Origin: Hymenobacter guriensis
Lineage (GTDB): Bacteria > Bacteroidota > Bacteroidia > Cytophagales > Hymenobacteraceae
NCBI RefSeq assembly: GCF_015773195.1
Contig: NZ_JADWYK010000017.1
Coordinates: forward strand, 62,001-126,000
Length of the DNA: 64,000 bases
Direction: 5' to 3'
Below are positions 1 to 7,584 of the stretch, in pieces. A program made the translations under genes and the position numbers. The notes beneath the pieces were generated by a model, which worked only from the letters and a program-made list of their open reading frames with translations, had not been told where the DNA came from and did not search any database. Every line of letters starts with the position of its first letter. Position 1 is the first letter of the stretch.

Positions 1-633
1 CAGCACGGGGTTGATTTCGAACATGCTGGAGTCCGTCTCGTCGTACGCCTTATATAAGGCCTGCACAAACTTCACCATTTCCTTCTGGGCCGGGCCGGTG
101 AGGCCCAGGTTAAAGGCAATTTTGGCGGCCTGGAACGGGCGCAGCCCCACGCGCGGGTCGATGGTTTCCTTGTGGATTTTCTCGGGGTGGGCTTCGGCCA
201 CTTCCTCGATGTCCATACCGCCCTCGGTGGTATAGATGATGACGTTTTTGCCGCTGGTACGGTCCAGCAGCACGCTCATATAATATTCCTTGGTTTCGGA
301 CGCGCCGGGGTAATACACATCCTGAGCCACCAGCACCTTATGCACTTTACGGCCTTCAGGGCCGGTTTGCTTGGTTACCAATTGCATGCCGATGATGTTG
401 CCGGCTACTTCCTTTACCTGGTCCAGGTTTTTGGCGAGCTTCACTCCACCCCCTTTGCCCCGGCCACCGGCGTGTATCTGCGCCTTAATGACGTGCCAGC
501 CGGTGCCGGTTTCGGCGGTCAGCTTTTTGGCAGCCTCTACGGCTTCTTCGGCGGTGTCGGCCGTGTAGCCTTCCTGCACGCGTACGCCGTAGCGCTTGAG
601 AATTTCTTTACCCTGATACTCGTGAATGTTCAT
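1..633 (-). CDS. sucC: Succinyl-CoA synthetase (ADP-forming) beta subunit, N-terminal part
   Basis: The gene is cut by the window's left edge; 211 codons are visible. The protein begins MNIHEYQGKEILKRYGV and carries the ATP-grasp features of the beta subunit, including the glycine/lysine-rich stretch HAGGRGKGGGVK near residue 53 that contacts nucleotide. With the alpha subunit it interconverts succinyl-CoA and succinate in the TCA cycle with substrate-level phosphorylation. The ATG at 631-633 matches the family's usual first residues. A TACTTTCG element at 679-686 on the same strand resembles a -7 box. The alpha-subunit gene is not in the window. Confidence 0.95.
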   Translation of the reverse strand, partial: MNIHEYQGKEILKRYGVRVQEGYTADTAEEAVEAAKKLTAETGTGWHVIKAQIHAGGRGKGGGVKLAKNLDQVKEVAGNIIGMQLVTKQTGPEGRKVHKVLVAQDVYYPGASETKEYYMSVLLDRTSGKNVIIYTTEGGMDIEEVAEAHPEKIHKETIDPRVGLRPFQAAKIAFNLGLTGPAQKEMVKFVQALYKAYDETDSSMFEINPVL

Positions 634-678
634 AGAGGGTCGTTTTTAGGGGAAGATTCGGGTGGGTGTTTGCGGCTG

Positions 679-686
679 CGAAAGTA
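679..686 (-). promoter_or_regulatory. Possible -7 box of sucC
   Basis: On the minus strand this reads TACTTTCG, close to the Bacteroidota -7 consensus TAnnTTTG with one mismatch. It lies 45 bases upstream of the sucC start. No convincing -33 TTG was found. Confidence 0.3.
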
Positions 687-703
687 GGCAGAAATGCGTT
701 AGG

Positions 704-810
704 AGTTTTTGGTTTTTGGTTTTTAGCTGTTTGCAGGTGGTAGTCCGTCCCGCTGCCTTTCTGGCTGGTACCGGTTGGCCGGATTTCCCAAAATCGAAAA
801 ACCAAAAACT
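704..810. repeat. Inverted heptamer array (locus a)
   Basis: The left arm 704-724 is three 7-bp units (AGTTTTT, GGTTTTT, GGTTTTT). The right arm 797-810 is AAAAACC AAAAACT, the exact reverse complement of two of them. The arms are about 72 bases apart, between the GH113 stop and the sucC promoter. This is one of six loci with the same 7-bp design. Confidence 0.7.
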
Positions 811-816
811 GCGACT

Positions 817-1932
817 TCACCGGCCAAACCAGTCCGTCATCACCTGCTCGGCGGGCTTGTGCTGGGGCGTAAAGTCGAGGTGGCGGCGGGTGGCGCGGTC
901 GGGCGTCAAGCCGGGGTACCACTTCCACACAAACAGCCCCCGAAACCACCTCTGCGGCCAGAACGTCTCAAACATAGCGGCGTAGCAGGCCGTCTGGGTG
1001 GCTTCGTCGACCGTGGTCAGCACGGCCATGCGGTCGGGCCAGGCCCAGGGCTCAATGGCCGCATCGGGTGTGGTTTTGTAGCCGATTTCGGTGAAGGCCA
1101 CCGGCTTTTTAAAGCGCCGCTGAATAGCTTTGATCCGACGCAGCGGCTCCTGCCAGGCCCGGAGCAGGGCCGCCTTTTCGGGCCGCTCGGTCTTGCTGAG
1201 CGGGAAATACGCCTGAATGCCGATAAAGTCCAGCGCATCCCAGAACGGCACCTGCTCAAACTCCCCACTCCAGTTGGCCGCGTACGTGAGTTGCCCGTGG
1301 TATACCCCACGAATCTGCCGGATGAGCGTGCGCCATTCCTGTTCGTGGCCCACGCTGGCGTGCTGGAGCTCCGTGCCTATACATAAGGCTTCCAGCTGAT
1401 GCTCCTCGGCCAGCCGGGCGTAGTGCAGTATAAACGAGGAGTAGCTGGCAAACCACTGCTGCCAGTCGGCGGCCGAAGTCATGTTGACGTCGCCGGGCCA
1501 GGAGCCGGAGCCCCCGCGCAGCCACAGGTGGGGCTTGAGCAGCGTGCTGATGCCACGCTGCCGGGCCCGCTTCGCCGTTTGTACAATGCCCGCGTCACTC
1601 TCTCCCCAGTAATGGCGGCTGCCCTTACCGGTTTGCAGGCGTATTTCCGGCACGGCGGCGCCTGCCTGCCAGCCAAAGGGCGTCTGGGCAATCCACGTCA
1701 CGCGGGCACGCACCAGCGGCTCCAGGTCCAGGGAAGAAACCGAGTCGCCGGCCACCCAGCTCACGCCGCGCAGGCGGCCGTCGGTGGGCGTGGGGCCGGT
1801 AGCAGCCGGAGTGGAGCGGGCTGTTGCTGGCTTAGGTTGAGGCGCCCGGCTTAGCTGCCAGGCACCTATGGCCGCAGCAAGTAACAGCACAATCAGCAGC
1901 CAGCGGCGCCCGGCGGAAGTAGGAAATGGCAT
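817..1932 (-). CDS. Membrane-anchored glycoside hydrolase, GH113-like (beta-mannanase family)
   Basis: 371 residues from the chosen start. A single membrane segment lies at about residues 9-26 (RRWLLIVLLLAAAIGAW), followed by an Ala/Pro/Thr linker and a TIM-barrel-like domain. Two carboxylates sit where GH113 has its acid/base and nucleophile: CIGTEL (mid domain) and AFTEIGY (C-terminal third). GH113 enzymes cut beta-1,4-mannan; the substrate here is inferred only. A longer frame extends to 1983. The ATG at 1932 was preferred because it places the basic residues and membrane helix at the N terminus and because a TATCTTGG element (-7-like, minus strand) lies about 30 bases upstream. It is divergent from the ABC ATPase gene. 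Confidence 0.75.
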   Translation of the reverse strand: MPFPTSAGRRWLLIVLLLAAAIGAWQLSRAPQPKPATARSTPAATGPTPTDGRLRGVSWVAGDSVSSLDLEPLVRARVTWIAQTPFGWQAGAAVPEIRLQTGKGSRHYWGESDAGIVQTAKRARQRGISTLLKPHLWLRGGSGSWPGDVNMTSAADWQQWFASYSSFILHYARLAEEHQLEALCIGTELQHASVGHEQEWRTLIRQIRGVYHGQLTYAANWSGEFEQVPFWDALDFIGIQAYFPLSKTERPEKAALLRAWQEPLRRIKAIQRRFKKPVAFTEIGYKTTPDAAIEPWAWPDRMAVLTTVDEATQTACYAAMFETFWPQRWFRGLFVWKWYPGLTPDRATRRHLDFTPQHKPAEQVMTDWFGR

Positions 1933-2031
1933 AGCAGCGGGGACGGAACGCATCAACCGCCAAGATAGGCAGCCAGGGCACATGGTGTAGCTTCCGCCGC
2001 CGTAGATGCACCCGCAACGCCCGACATTACG

Positions 2032-2039
2032 TAGATTTG
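2032..2039 (+). promoter_or_regulatory. -7 box TAGATTTG upstream of the ABC ATPase
   Basis: A perfect TAnnTTTG match. It lies downstream of the first ATG of the long frame (2006), which argues that translation starts further down, at TTG 2078 or TTG 2066. Confidence 0.5.
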
Positions 2040-2077
2040 TTTTCCGTACCCGCGGCTCACCTTATTTGCTCCCGATT

Positions 2078-2743
2078 TTGCTGCAAGCCATAAACGTTCG
2101 TAAAAGCTACAACACGCTGGAAGTCCTCAAGGGCATAGATCTGACGATTGAAAAATCTGAAATCGTGTCCATCGTCGGGTCGTCCGGGGCCGGCAAAAGC
2201 ACGCTATTGCACATCCTGGGCACCCTCGACAATCCCGATTCCGGGGAGGTGCTTTTCGATGGTGAGCCCATCAACTCGCTCAGCCGCTCCAACCTGGCGA
2301 AGTTCCGCAACCGCCATATCGGGTTCATCTTTCAGTTTCACAACCTGCTGCCCGAATTTACGGCCCTCGAAAACGTGTGTTTGCCGGCGTACCTGGCCGG
2401 CCGCTCTGAGAAAGAAACACGGGTACGGGCCCGCGAATTGCTGGGCATGCTGAACCTGGAGCGCCGCGCTGACCACAAACCCAGCGAAATGAGCGGCGGT
2501 GAGCAGCAGCGTACAGCCGTAGCCCGCGCCCTTATCAATTCCCCCGAAATCATCTTCGCCGACGAGCCCAGCGGCAACCTCGACTCTCAGAATGCCCAGG
2601 AGCTGCACCAGATTTTCTTTCTGCTGCGCAAGGAACTGGGCCAGACGTTCGTCATCGTAACGCACAACGACCAGCTGGCCGAAATGGCTGACCGCAAGAT
2701 TGTGATGAAGGACGGGCACATCTGGGAAGGGCAGCTGGCATAA
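2078..2743 (+). CDS. ABC transporter ATP-binding protein, LolD/MacB type
   Basis: 221 residues. Walker A is GSSGAGKST, the signature is MSGGEQQR, Walker B is IIFADEPSGNLD, followed by the switch histidine in VTHND. The order and the short length with no fused membrane part match LolD-like ATPases, which power release of lipoproteins from, or other work by, an FtsX-like permease at the inner membrane. No permease gene is adjacent, so the partner is unknown. The frame is open back to ATG 2006, but a -7 box at 2032-2039 and the usual family start (MLQAINVRKSY) favour the TTG at 2078. A terminator follows directly. Confidence 0.88.
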   Translation: MLQAINVRKSYNTLEVLKGIDLTIEKSEIVSIVGSSGAGKSTLLHILGTLDNPDSGEVLFDGEPINSLSRSNLAKFRNRHIGFIFQFHNLLPEFTALENVCLPAYLAGRSEKETRVRARELLGMLNLERRADHKPSEMSGGEQQRTAVARALINSPEIIFADEPSGNLDSQNAQELHQIFFLLRKELGQTFVIVTHNDQLAEMADRKIVMKDGHIWEGQLA

Positions 2744-2768
2744 CCTCCACCATTGGCCCTGCGTATAC

Positions 2769-2807
2769 AACGCATCCGGAAGGCAACTTCTGGATGCGTT
2801 TCTTTTT
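2769..2807 (+). terminator. Rho-independent terminator after the ABC ATPase
   Basis: Stem AACGCATCC (2769-2777) pairs with GGATGCGTT (2792-2800), followed by TCTTTTT. The rest of 2808-3129 is AT-rich (especially 2940-3045) and holds no gene; it is upstream of the next reading frame. Confidence 0.75.
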
Positions 2808-3129
2808 GACCCCTGGTAATGCGCCCGTTTGTGCCGGGTCATTCAGCTACGGCCGCTGCCGCGTTTTCGAGACGTAGCAGCGGCTGTCTTTTCGTGTCTG
2901 AATCGGGGTGATTGAGGTTGAATTCAGGCTTCAGGTATCCATTCAAGGGTATGTTTGAATACTAAAAATATTGGCTGACTATTAAATATTGATTTGGTGC
3001 TTGTAATTAATTGATATTCAATGAGAAAATTTACTAAAAAACCGCCCTGTTTTTGCACCTTTTACGTGGTCGGTTCGTTATCTTCACGTAACACAATACG
3101 GTACTACAGGACATAAACGGAAAGACGCC

Positions 3130-3930
3130 ATGAGCGAAGCAACCAAGAACATCAAAGAGCCGGTTCGTAAGACTAAAGTGGAGAGCTTTGACATCTCGCG
3201 TTCCGACGAGACGCTCCACTTGGCGACGGACCTGGCTAAATTCATCAAGGACAACAAGCTCAGCACCACGGTGCAGGGCAAGGAGTTCGTGAACGTGGAA
3301 GGCTGGCAGTACGCCGGGTCGCGTCTGGGTATCGTGCCCATCGTAGACCACGTCATCAACGTTTCCACGGAAGCTGAAATTAAGTATCAGGCCAAAGTGA
3401 CCCTGTTCGATATGCGCAGCGGCCACACGGTAGGGGCGGGCTTTGCTATCTGCTCCAATAAGGAGCAGGGCAAAAAGTTCTATCAGGAGTTTGCCATCAT
3501 GAGCATGGCCCAGACGCGGGCCATCGGCAAAGCCTACCGCAACATCCTGGCCTGGATTATCCGAGCTGCCGGTTACGAGCCTACGCCCGCTGAGGAAATG
3601 GACTACGGCGGAAACACGCCCGCTGAAGCCAAGCCTGCTGCGGCTCCGGTAGCTGCTCCCGCTGCCGTGACGCCCATGAAGGCGGTGCCCGCCGAGCCCC
3701 TGACCCCGGCTGCCGTTGCTTCCGAGCCTGCTCCGGTTGCTTATGCTTCGGCCCCGCAGAAGGAGGAAATCATTCGTCTGCTGAACCATCCGGTTATCAC
3801 CCGTCAGGAGAAGACCAAGATGCTGCTGAATATCAACCGTCTGGACGAGGAGCGTGCTACAGGCGCCATTGCCAAGCTTAAGAAAGCCATTGAAGACCGC
3901 GAAAATGGTCAGGCTGCTACGGCTGCCTAA
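3130..3930 (+). CDS. Conserved protein, possible single-strand annealing (ERF/Rad52-like) protein
   Basis: 266 residues, no signal peptide. Residues 1-165 form a conserved-looking domain with GKEFVNVEGWQYAGSRLGI, then FAIMSMAQTRAIGKAYRN, ending AGYEPTPAEEM. An Ala/Pro-rich linker (about 166-205) leads to a helical tail of about 60 residues (QKEEIIRLL... AIAKLKKAIEDR). The S-AQTRA-(I)-KA-R pattern, the TPAEEM end and a detached helical tail recall phage annealing proteins of the ERF/SAK type. That is my inference from motif shape, not a firm family call. It lies directly upstream of recQ, separated by a terminator. A weak TATCTTCA -7-like element is at 3079-3086. Confidence 0.5.
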   Translation: MSEATKNIKEPVRKTKVESFDISRSDETLHLATDLAKFIKDNKLSTTVQGKEFVNVEGWQYAGSRLGIVPIVDHVINVSTEAEIKYQAKVTLFDMRSGHTVGAGFAICSNKEQGKKFYQEFAIMSMAQTRAIGKAYRNILAWIIRAAGYEPTPAEEMDYGGNTPAEAKPAAAPVAAPAAVTPMKAVPAEPLTPAAVASEPAPVAYASAPQKEEIIRLLNHPVITRQEKTKMLLNINRLDEERATGAIAKLKKAIEDRENGQAATAA

Positions 3931-3948
3931 GGCTCTTATTTATACTGG

Positions 3949-3981
3949 AAAGCCCGGTTCCGCAAGGAGCCGGGCTTTTTT
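3949..3981 (+). terminator. Terminator between the annealing-like gene and recQ
   Basis: AAGCCCGGTTCC, loop GCAA, GGAGCCGGGCTT, then a T run ending at 3981. It separates the transcript from recQ. Confidence 0.85.
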
Positions 3982-3989
3982 GTTGGCTG

Positions 3990-4021
3990 TTGGCGTAGCG
4001 CCCGGCCACACTCTACCTTTG
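3990..4021 (+). promoter_or_regulatory. recQ promoter, -33 TTG and -7 TACCTTTG
   Basis: TTG at 3990-3992, 21 bases, then TACCTTTG at 4014-4021, matching the Bacteroidota sigma-A consensus. The box ends 5 bases before the recQ ATG, so the transcript should have almost no leader. Confidence 0.65.
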
Positions 4022-4026
4022 CCGAT

Positions 4027-5961
4027 ATGCTTCCGCCCACCGACGATATTTTGCATGTGCTCCGTCAGACGTGGGGGCACACCGCGTTTCGGCCGCTGCA
4101 GGAGGATATCATCCGGGCGGTGCTAGCGGGGCAGGATGTGCTGGCGCTACTGCCCACGGGCGGCGGCAAGAGCATCTGCTTTCAGGTGCCGGCCCTGGCC
4201 CGGCCCGGGCTGTGCGTGGTCGTCTCGCCGCTGATTGCCTTGATGAAGGATCAGGTAGACAACCTGCGCAAGCGCGGCATCAAGGCCGAGGCCGTGTACG
4301 CGGGCATGAGCCACCAGGAAATCGACCAAACGCTGGACAATTGCGTGTACGGCCCGGTGAAGTTCCTGTACGTTTCGCCGGAGCGGCTGCTCACGGATAT
4401 GTTCCGGGCGCGGGTAAGTAAGATGAAGGTGAGCTTGCTGGCCGTGGACGAAGCGCACTGCCTTTCGCAGTGGGGCTACGACTTCCGGCCGCCTTACCTG
4501 CGCATTGCCGAGCTGCGCGAGCTGCTGCCCGGCGTGCCCTGCATAGCCCTCACGGCTACCGCTACGGAGCAGGTTCGCCGGGACATTGTAGAGAAGCTGC
4601 GGTTCGAGGCCACGCACCGCGTGTTTCAGCAGAGCTTTGCCCGCCCCAACCTGTCGTACTCGGTGCTGAACACGGAAGACAAGCTGCGGCGCCTGCTGGA
4701 AGTAGTGCGCGGCGTGGGCGCCGATAAAACCAGCATTGTGTACGCCCGCACCCGTCGCCAGACCGAAGACGCAGCCGCTTACCTGTGTCAGCAGGGTGTG
4801 GCCGCCGCCGCCTACCACGCCGGGCTGTCCGCCGAGCTGCGCGCCCGTACCCAGCAGGACTGGATGGCCAACAAAACGCGCTGCATAGTAGCCACCAATG
4901 CCTTCGGGATGGGCATCGATAAGCCCGACGTGCGCCTCGTGGTGCACCTCGATGCACCCGACAACCTGGAAGCCTACTACCAGGAAGCTGGCCGCGCTGG
5001 TCGTGACGAGAAGTACGCCTTTGCGGTGCTGCTGCATGGCCCCAACGATGCTGATGAGTTGCGCCGCCGCACCCGGCAGGCCTTTCCCGAGCTGGAGGTG
5101 GTGCGCCGGGTGTATCAGGCCCTGGCCAATTTCTCGCGCACGGCCGTGGGCGGGGGCGAGCTGGTGGCTTTCGATTTCGACATTCAGCAGTTTGCCGAAA
5201 CCTACCGCATCAAAGCCCTGGATGCGCACAACAGCCTGCGCCTGCTGGAGCGGGAAGGCTTCGTGCAGGTGAATGAGGCCGTGAACAACCCCGCCCGTGT
5301 GCATATCCCCATCGACCACACCGACTTGTACCGGTTTCAGGTGGCCAACGCCCAGCACGACCAACTCATCAAAAGCCTGCTGCGTTTCCACGGTGGGGAG
5401 CTGTTCGCGGGCTTCCAGCGGATTTCAGAGAACAGCCTGGCCCAGCATCTGCGCCTGAGCGTAGTGGAGCTGCGCAAGATGCTGCTGTTTCTGCACCGCT
5501 CGGGCATCATCCAGTTTCAGCCGCGCCACGAGTCGCCGCAGGCTATGTTTACTACAGCTCGCTTCGATGCGGCCAAGCTGCCATTGGAGCAGAAACGCCT
5601 CCATCAGGCCCGGGAGCTGGCCCTGCACAAAACCGAGTCAGTGATTCGGTATGCGGCGGGCGGGGAGTGTCGGCAACAGCTGCTGCTGGAATATTTCGGG
5701 GAACTGGAAGCGCCCGCCTGCGGCGTGTGCGACCTGTGCCTGGCCCGCAAAAAAGTCCGGCAGCCAGCGGCGTCCAGCGCCAGCCTGCGCGAACAACTGC
5801 TGACCCTGCTGAAAGCCACGCCCCAAACCCCGCGCGAGGTCCTCACGCACTTCCCGCCCGGTCAGGCCACCGTCGTAACGGCGCAACTGCGGGAGCTGGT
5901 GGAGCTAGGCGAACTGCGCTACGCGGCCGACGGGCGACTAGAAATAAAGGAACTGAGCTGA
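4027..5961 (+). CDS. recQ: ATP-dependent DNA helicase RecQ
   Basis: 644 residues. Walker A LPTGGGKSICFQ is near residue 45, the DEAH box (VDEAHCLSQWG) near 141, and the arginine-finger region (QEAGRAGRD) near 325. The RQC zinc site is seen as CRQQLLLEYFGE followed by CGVCDLC. The protein ends in a small winged-helix-like segment (PREVLTHFPPGQATVVTAQL); no clear HRDC domain is visible, unlike E. coli RecQ. It unwinds DNA 3' to 5' in recombination and fork repair. The ATG at 4027 lies 5 bases after a -7 box, suggesting a near-leaderless transcript. Confidence 0.97.
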   Translation: MLPPTDDILHVLRQTWGHTAFRPLQEDIIRAVLAGQDVLALLPTGGGKSICFQVPALARPGLCVVVSPLIALMKDQVDNLRKRGIKAEAVYAGMSHQEIDQTLDNCVYGPVKFLYVSPERLLTDMFRARVSKMKVSLLAVDEAHCLSQWGYDFRPPYLRIAELRELLPGVPCIALTATATEQVRRDIVEKLRFEATHRVFQQSFARPNLSYSVLNTEDKLRRLLEVVRGVGADKTSIVYARTRRQTEDAAAYLCQQGVAAAAYHAGLSAELRARTQQDWMANKTRCIVATNAFGMGIDKPDVRLVVHLDAPDNLEAYYQEAGRAGRDEKYAFAVLLHGPNDADELRRRTRQAFPELEVVRRVYQALANFSRTAVGGGELVAFDFDIQQFAETYRIKALDAHNSLRLLEREGFVQVNEAVNNPARVHIPIDHTDLYRFQVANAQHDQLIKSLLRFHGGELFAGFQRISENSLAQHLRLSVVELRKMLLFLHRSGIIQFQPRHESPQAMFTTARFDAAKLPLEQKRLHQARELALHKTESVIRYAAGGECRQQLLLEYFGELEAPACGVCDLCLARKKVRQPAASSASLREQLLTLLKATPQTPREVLTHFPPGQATVVTAQLRELVELGELRYAADGRLEIKELS

Positions 5962-5986
5962 AAATTAGCAGTTCATAATAAAGCAA

Positions 5987-6017
5987 TAAACCCCGGCTGC
6001 GAGCGTAGCCGGGGTTT
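5987..6017. terminator. Bidirectional terminator between recQ and ohr
   Basis: AAACCCCGGCT (5988-5998) pairs with AGCCGGGGTTT (6007-6016), between two converging genes. Confidence 0.75.
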
Positions 6018-6044
6018 GTGTAAAGCCGAAGCTTGCCTGAGAGA

Positions 6045-6482
6045 TTACGCCGGGTTGGTCGTGGCCACCAGATTTACCTCAATGTTGCCGCGGGTAGCGC
6101 GCGAGTAGGGGCAGATGCCGTGAGCGGCTTCTACCAGCTGCTCGGCCTGGCTTTGGGCTACGCCGGGAATGTTCACGTGCAGATCGGCCGAGATGCCGAA
6201 ACCGCCATCTTCTGCTTTACCAAAGCCGATAAAGGCTTCGACCGTCACGTCGTTCAGCCGTACGCCGGCCTGACGGGCAGCTACGCCCAGCGCGCCCTCA
6301 AAGCAGGCTGCGTAGCCGGCGGCAAAAAGCTGCTCGGGGTTGGTAGCACCGGCTTTGCCGGGGCCGCCCATAGCTTTTGGGGTGCTCAGAGCCAGGTTCA
6401 GCACATCGTCGTTGGACGTTACCTGACCGTCGCGGCCACCTTTGGCTTTGGCCTGGGCCGTGAAGATTTTCTCGATTTTCAT
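6045..6482 (-). CDS. ohr: Organic hydroperoxide resistance protein (Ohr, OsmC superfamily)
   Basis: 145 residues, the normal length. The reactive and resolving cysteines are at residues 60 (GYAACFEGAL) and 124 (HGICPYSRATRGN), with Arg17 (GGRDG) and Glu50 placed as in known Ohr proteins. Ohr is a thiol-dependent peroxidase that reduces organic and lipid peroxides in the cytoplasm. It is the second gene after ohrR, 25 bases downstream on the same strand, and probably shares its operator. Confidence 0.95.
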   Translation of the reverse strand: MKIEKIFTAQAKAKGGRDGQVTSNDDVLNLALSTPKAMGGPGKAGATNPEQLFAAGYAACFEGALGVAARQAGVRLNDVTVEAFIGFGKAEDGGFGISADLHVNIPGVAQSQAEQLVEAAHGICPYSRATRGNIEVNLVATTNPA

Positions 6483-6507
6483 AAAGAAAGAAAAGTAAAT
6501 GGCTGCG

Positions 6508-6960
6508 CTAGGTCAGCCGGGTTAACAAGGTGTTGAGCTGCTGGCGAAGGGCCTCAAACTCGGGAACCGACAACTGCAGACGTTCGATCAGGTGCTCGGG
6601 AATGCGGCAAGCCTGCTGTTGCAGCGCATCACCGGCCGGCTGAATGCCGATGATGACGGAACGCTCGTCGCGCGGGTCGCGGCGGCGGCTCACCCACTGC
6701 TTCTGCTCCATGCGCTTGAGCAGGGGCGTAAGCGTGCCCGAGTCGAGCAGCAGCTTGTCGCCCAGGGCTTTCACCGTCAGTTCACGGTGTTCCCACAGCA
6801 GCAGCAGCACCAAGTACTGCGGGTAGGTGAGGTCCATTTGCTGCAGGAAGGGCTGATAGGCTTTGGTAAACATCCGCGACACGGCATACAGCGGAAAGCA
6901 CAGCTGGTTTTCCAGCTTGAGCAGCTCCGGATGGTCGGCAGAAGAAGTCGGCTTGTTCAT
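6508..6960 (-). CDS. ohrR: OhrR, MarR-family organic peroxide sensor and repressor
   Basis: 150 residues with a winged-helix domain (LTVKALGDKLLLDSGTLTPL helix-turn-helix, then the RRRDPRDERSVI wing). The sensor cysteine is Cys21 in ENQLCFPLYAVSRM, and a second cysteine is at 118, which fits the two-cysteine type known from Xanthomonas rather than the one-cysteine Bacillus type. Oxidation by organic peroxides releases it from DNA. It heads the ohrR-ohr unit, and a perfect AT-rich inverted repeat (6997-7016) lies just upstream, so autoregulation is likely. Confidence 0.93.
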   Translation of the reverse strand: MNKPTSSADHPELLKLENQLCFPLYAVSRMFTKAYQPFLQQMDLTYPQYLVLLLLWEHRELTVKALGDKLLLDSGTLTPLLKRMEQKQWVSRRRDPRDERSVIIGIQPAGDALQQQACRIPEHLIERLQLSVPEFEALRQQLNTLLTRLT

Positions 6961-6996
6961 TGGTTCAGCAAGATTAACGCGTTAGATTGTAGAATG

Positions 6997-7016
6997 TTTA
7001 ATTGTGTGCAATTAAA
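6997..7016. promoter_or_regulatory. Probable OhrR operator
   Basis: TTTAATTG (6997-7004), 4 bases, CAATTAAA (7009-7016): a perfect 8-bp inverted repeat 37 bases upstream of ohrR. The CAATTAA half site resembles the TACAATT/AATTGTA sites known for Bacillus OhrR. Confidence 0.7.
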
Positions 7017-7095
7017 ATGTAGTTCCCCGATTAACCGATTAACAGTGAGTAAGTAAAATTCAGGGCGTAATGTTCAGCAAACTGTCCTTCGGCTC

Positions 7096-7130
7096 AAAAA
7101 CAACGGGACCCGACACATGGCCGGGTCCCG
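7096..7130 (-). terminator. Terminator of the rhodanese gene
   Basis: CGGGACCCG (7104-7112) pairs with CGGGTCCCG (7122-7130). On the minus strand the stem is followed by TTGTTTTTG. Confidence 0.75.
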
Positions 7131-7154
7131 CACAAGCTCTTCAGAAAAGGCCGC

Positions 7155-7454
7155 CTACGCTTGTTGGTAGGCCTGCATGCCGCCCAGTAGGTTGCGCACA
7201 TTGCCAAAGCCCTGTTGGGTGAGAAATGCCTTGGCTGAGGCCGAGCGCCCCCCGCTTTTGCAGTGCACAATAACTTCCTGGTCTTTCAGATCCTCCAGAT
7301 CGTCGAGCTTGCCGGGTAGCTCGTTCAGGGGAATATTGCGGCTGCCCTCGATGCGGGCTTCCTCATTTTCCCAGGTTTCGCGCACATCAATGATGGTGGG
7401 CTTTTCGCCGGCAGCCTGGCGCTGTTTGAGTTCGGTAGGGGTGATATCAGCCAT
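7155..7454 (-). CDS. Single-domain rhodanese-like sulfurtransferase
   Basis: 99 residues starting MADITPTELKQRQ. It has the rhodanese fold marks IIDVRETWE and GSRNIPL, and the active-site loop HCKSGGRS whose cysteine carries the persulfide. Such small proteins move sulfane sulfur; the acceptor is unknown. The frame is open to 7571, but the added 39 residues do not look like a rhodanese N terminus, so ATG 7454 was chosen. A TAAATTTG box (7577-7584) lies upstream. Confidence 0.85.
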   Translation of the reverse strand: MADITPTELKQRQAAGEKPTIIDVRETWENEEARIEGSRNIPLNELPGKLDDLEDLKDQEVIVHCKSGGRSASAKAFLTQQGFGNVRNLLGGMQAYQQA

Positions 7455-7576
7455 AAAAAGGCAAGGTGAAGGTGGCAGGTTAGAAAAATGGTGCTTCCCG
7501 GTAGCCGGAAAACCCAGGGCAAAGGTGCGGATTTCAGCAGAAAAAAGCTGCCTGCCATTGCCTGCGGCCACCGCAA

Positions 7577-7584
7577 CAAATTTA
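7577..7584 (-). promoter_or_regulatory. -7 box TAAATTTG upstream of the rhodanese gene
   Basis: Perfect TAnnTTTG on the minus strand, overlapping the stop of the preceding T9SS protein gene and about 120 bases upstream of the rhodanese start. Confidence 0.4.

Noticed and set aside
4147..5391. 414-codon open frame opposite recQ
   Set aside because: Antisense shadow of a clear helicase gene; high GC and codon bias keep the opposite frame open, and the translation shows no family features.
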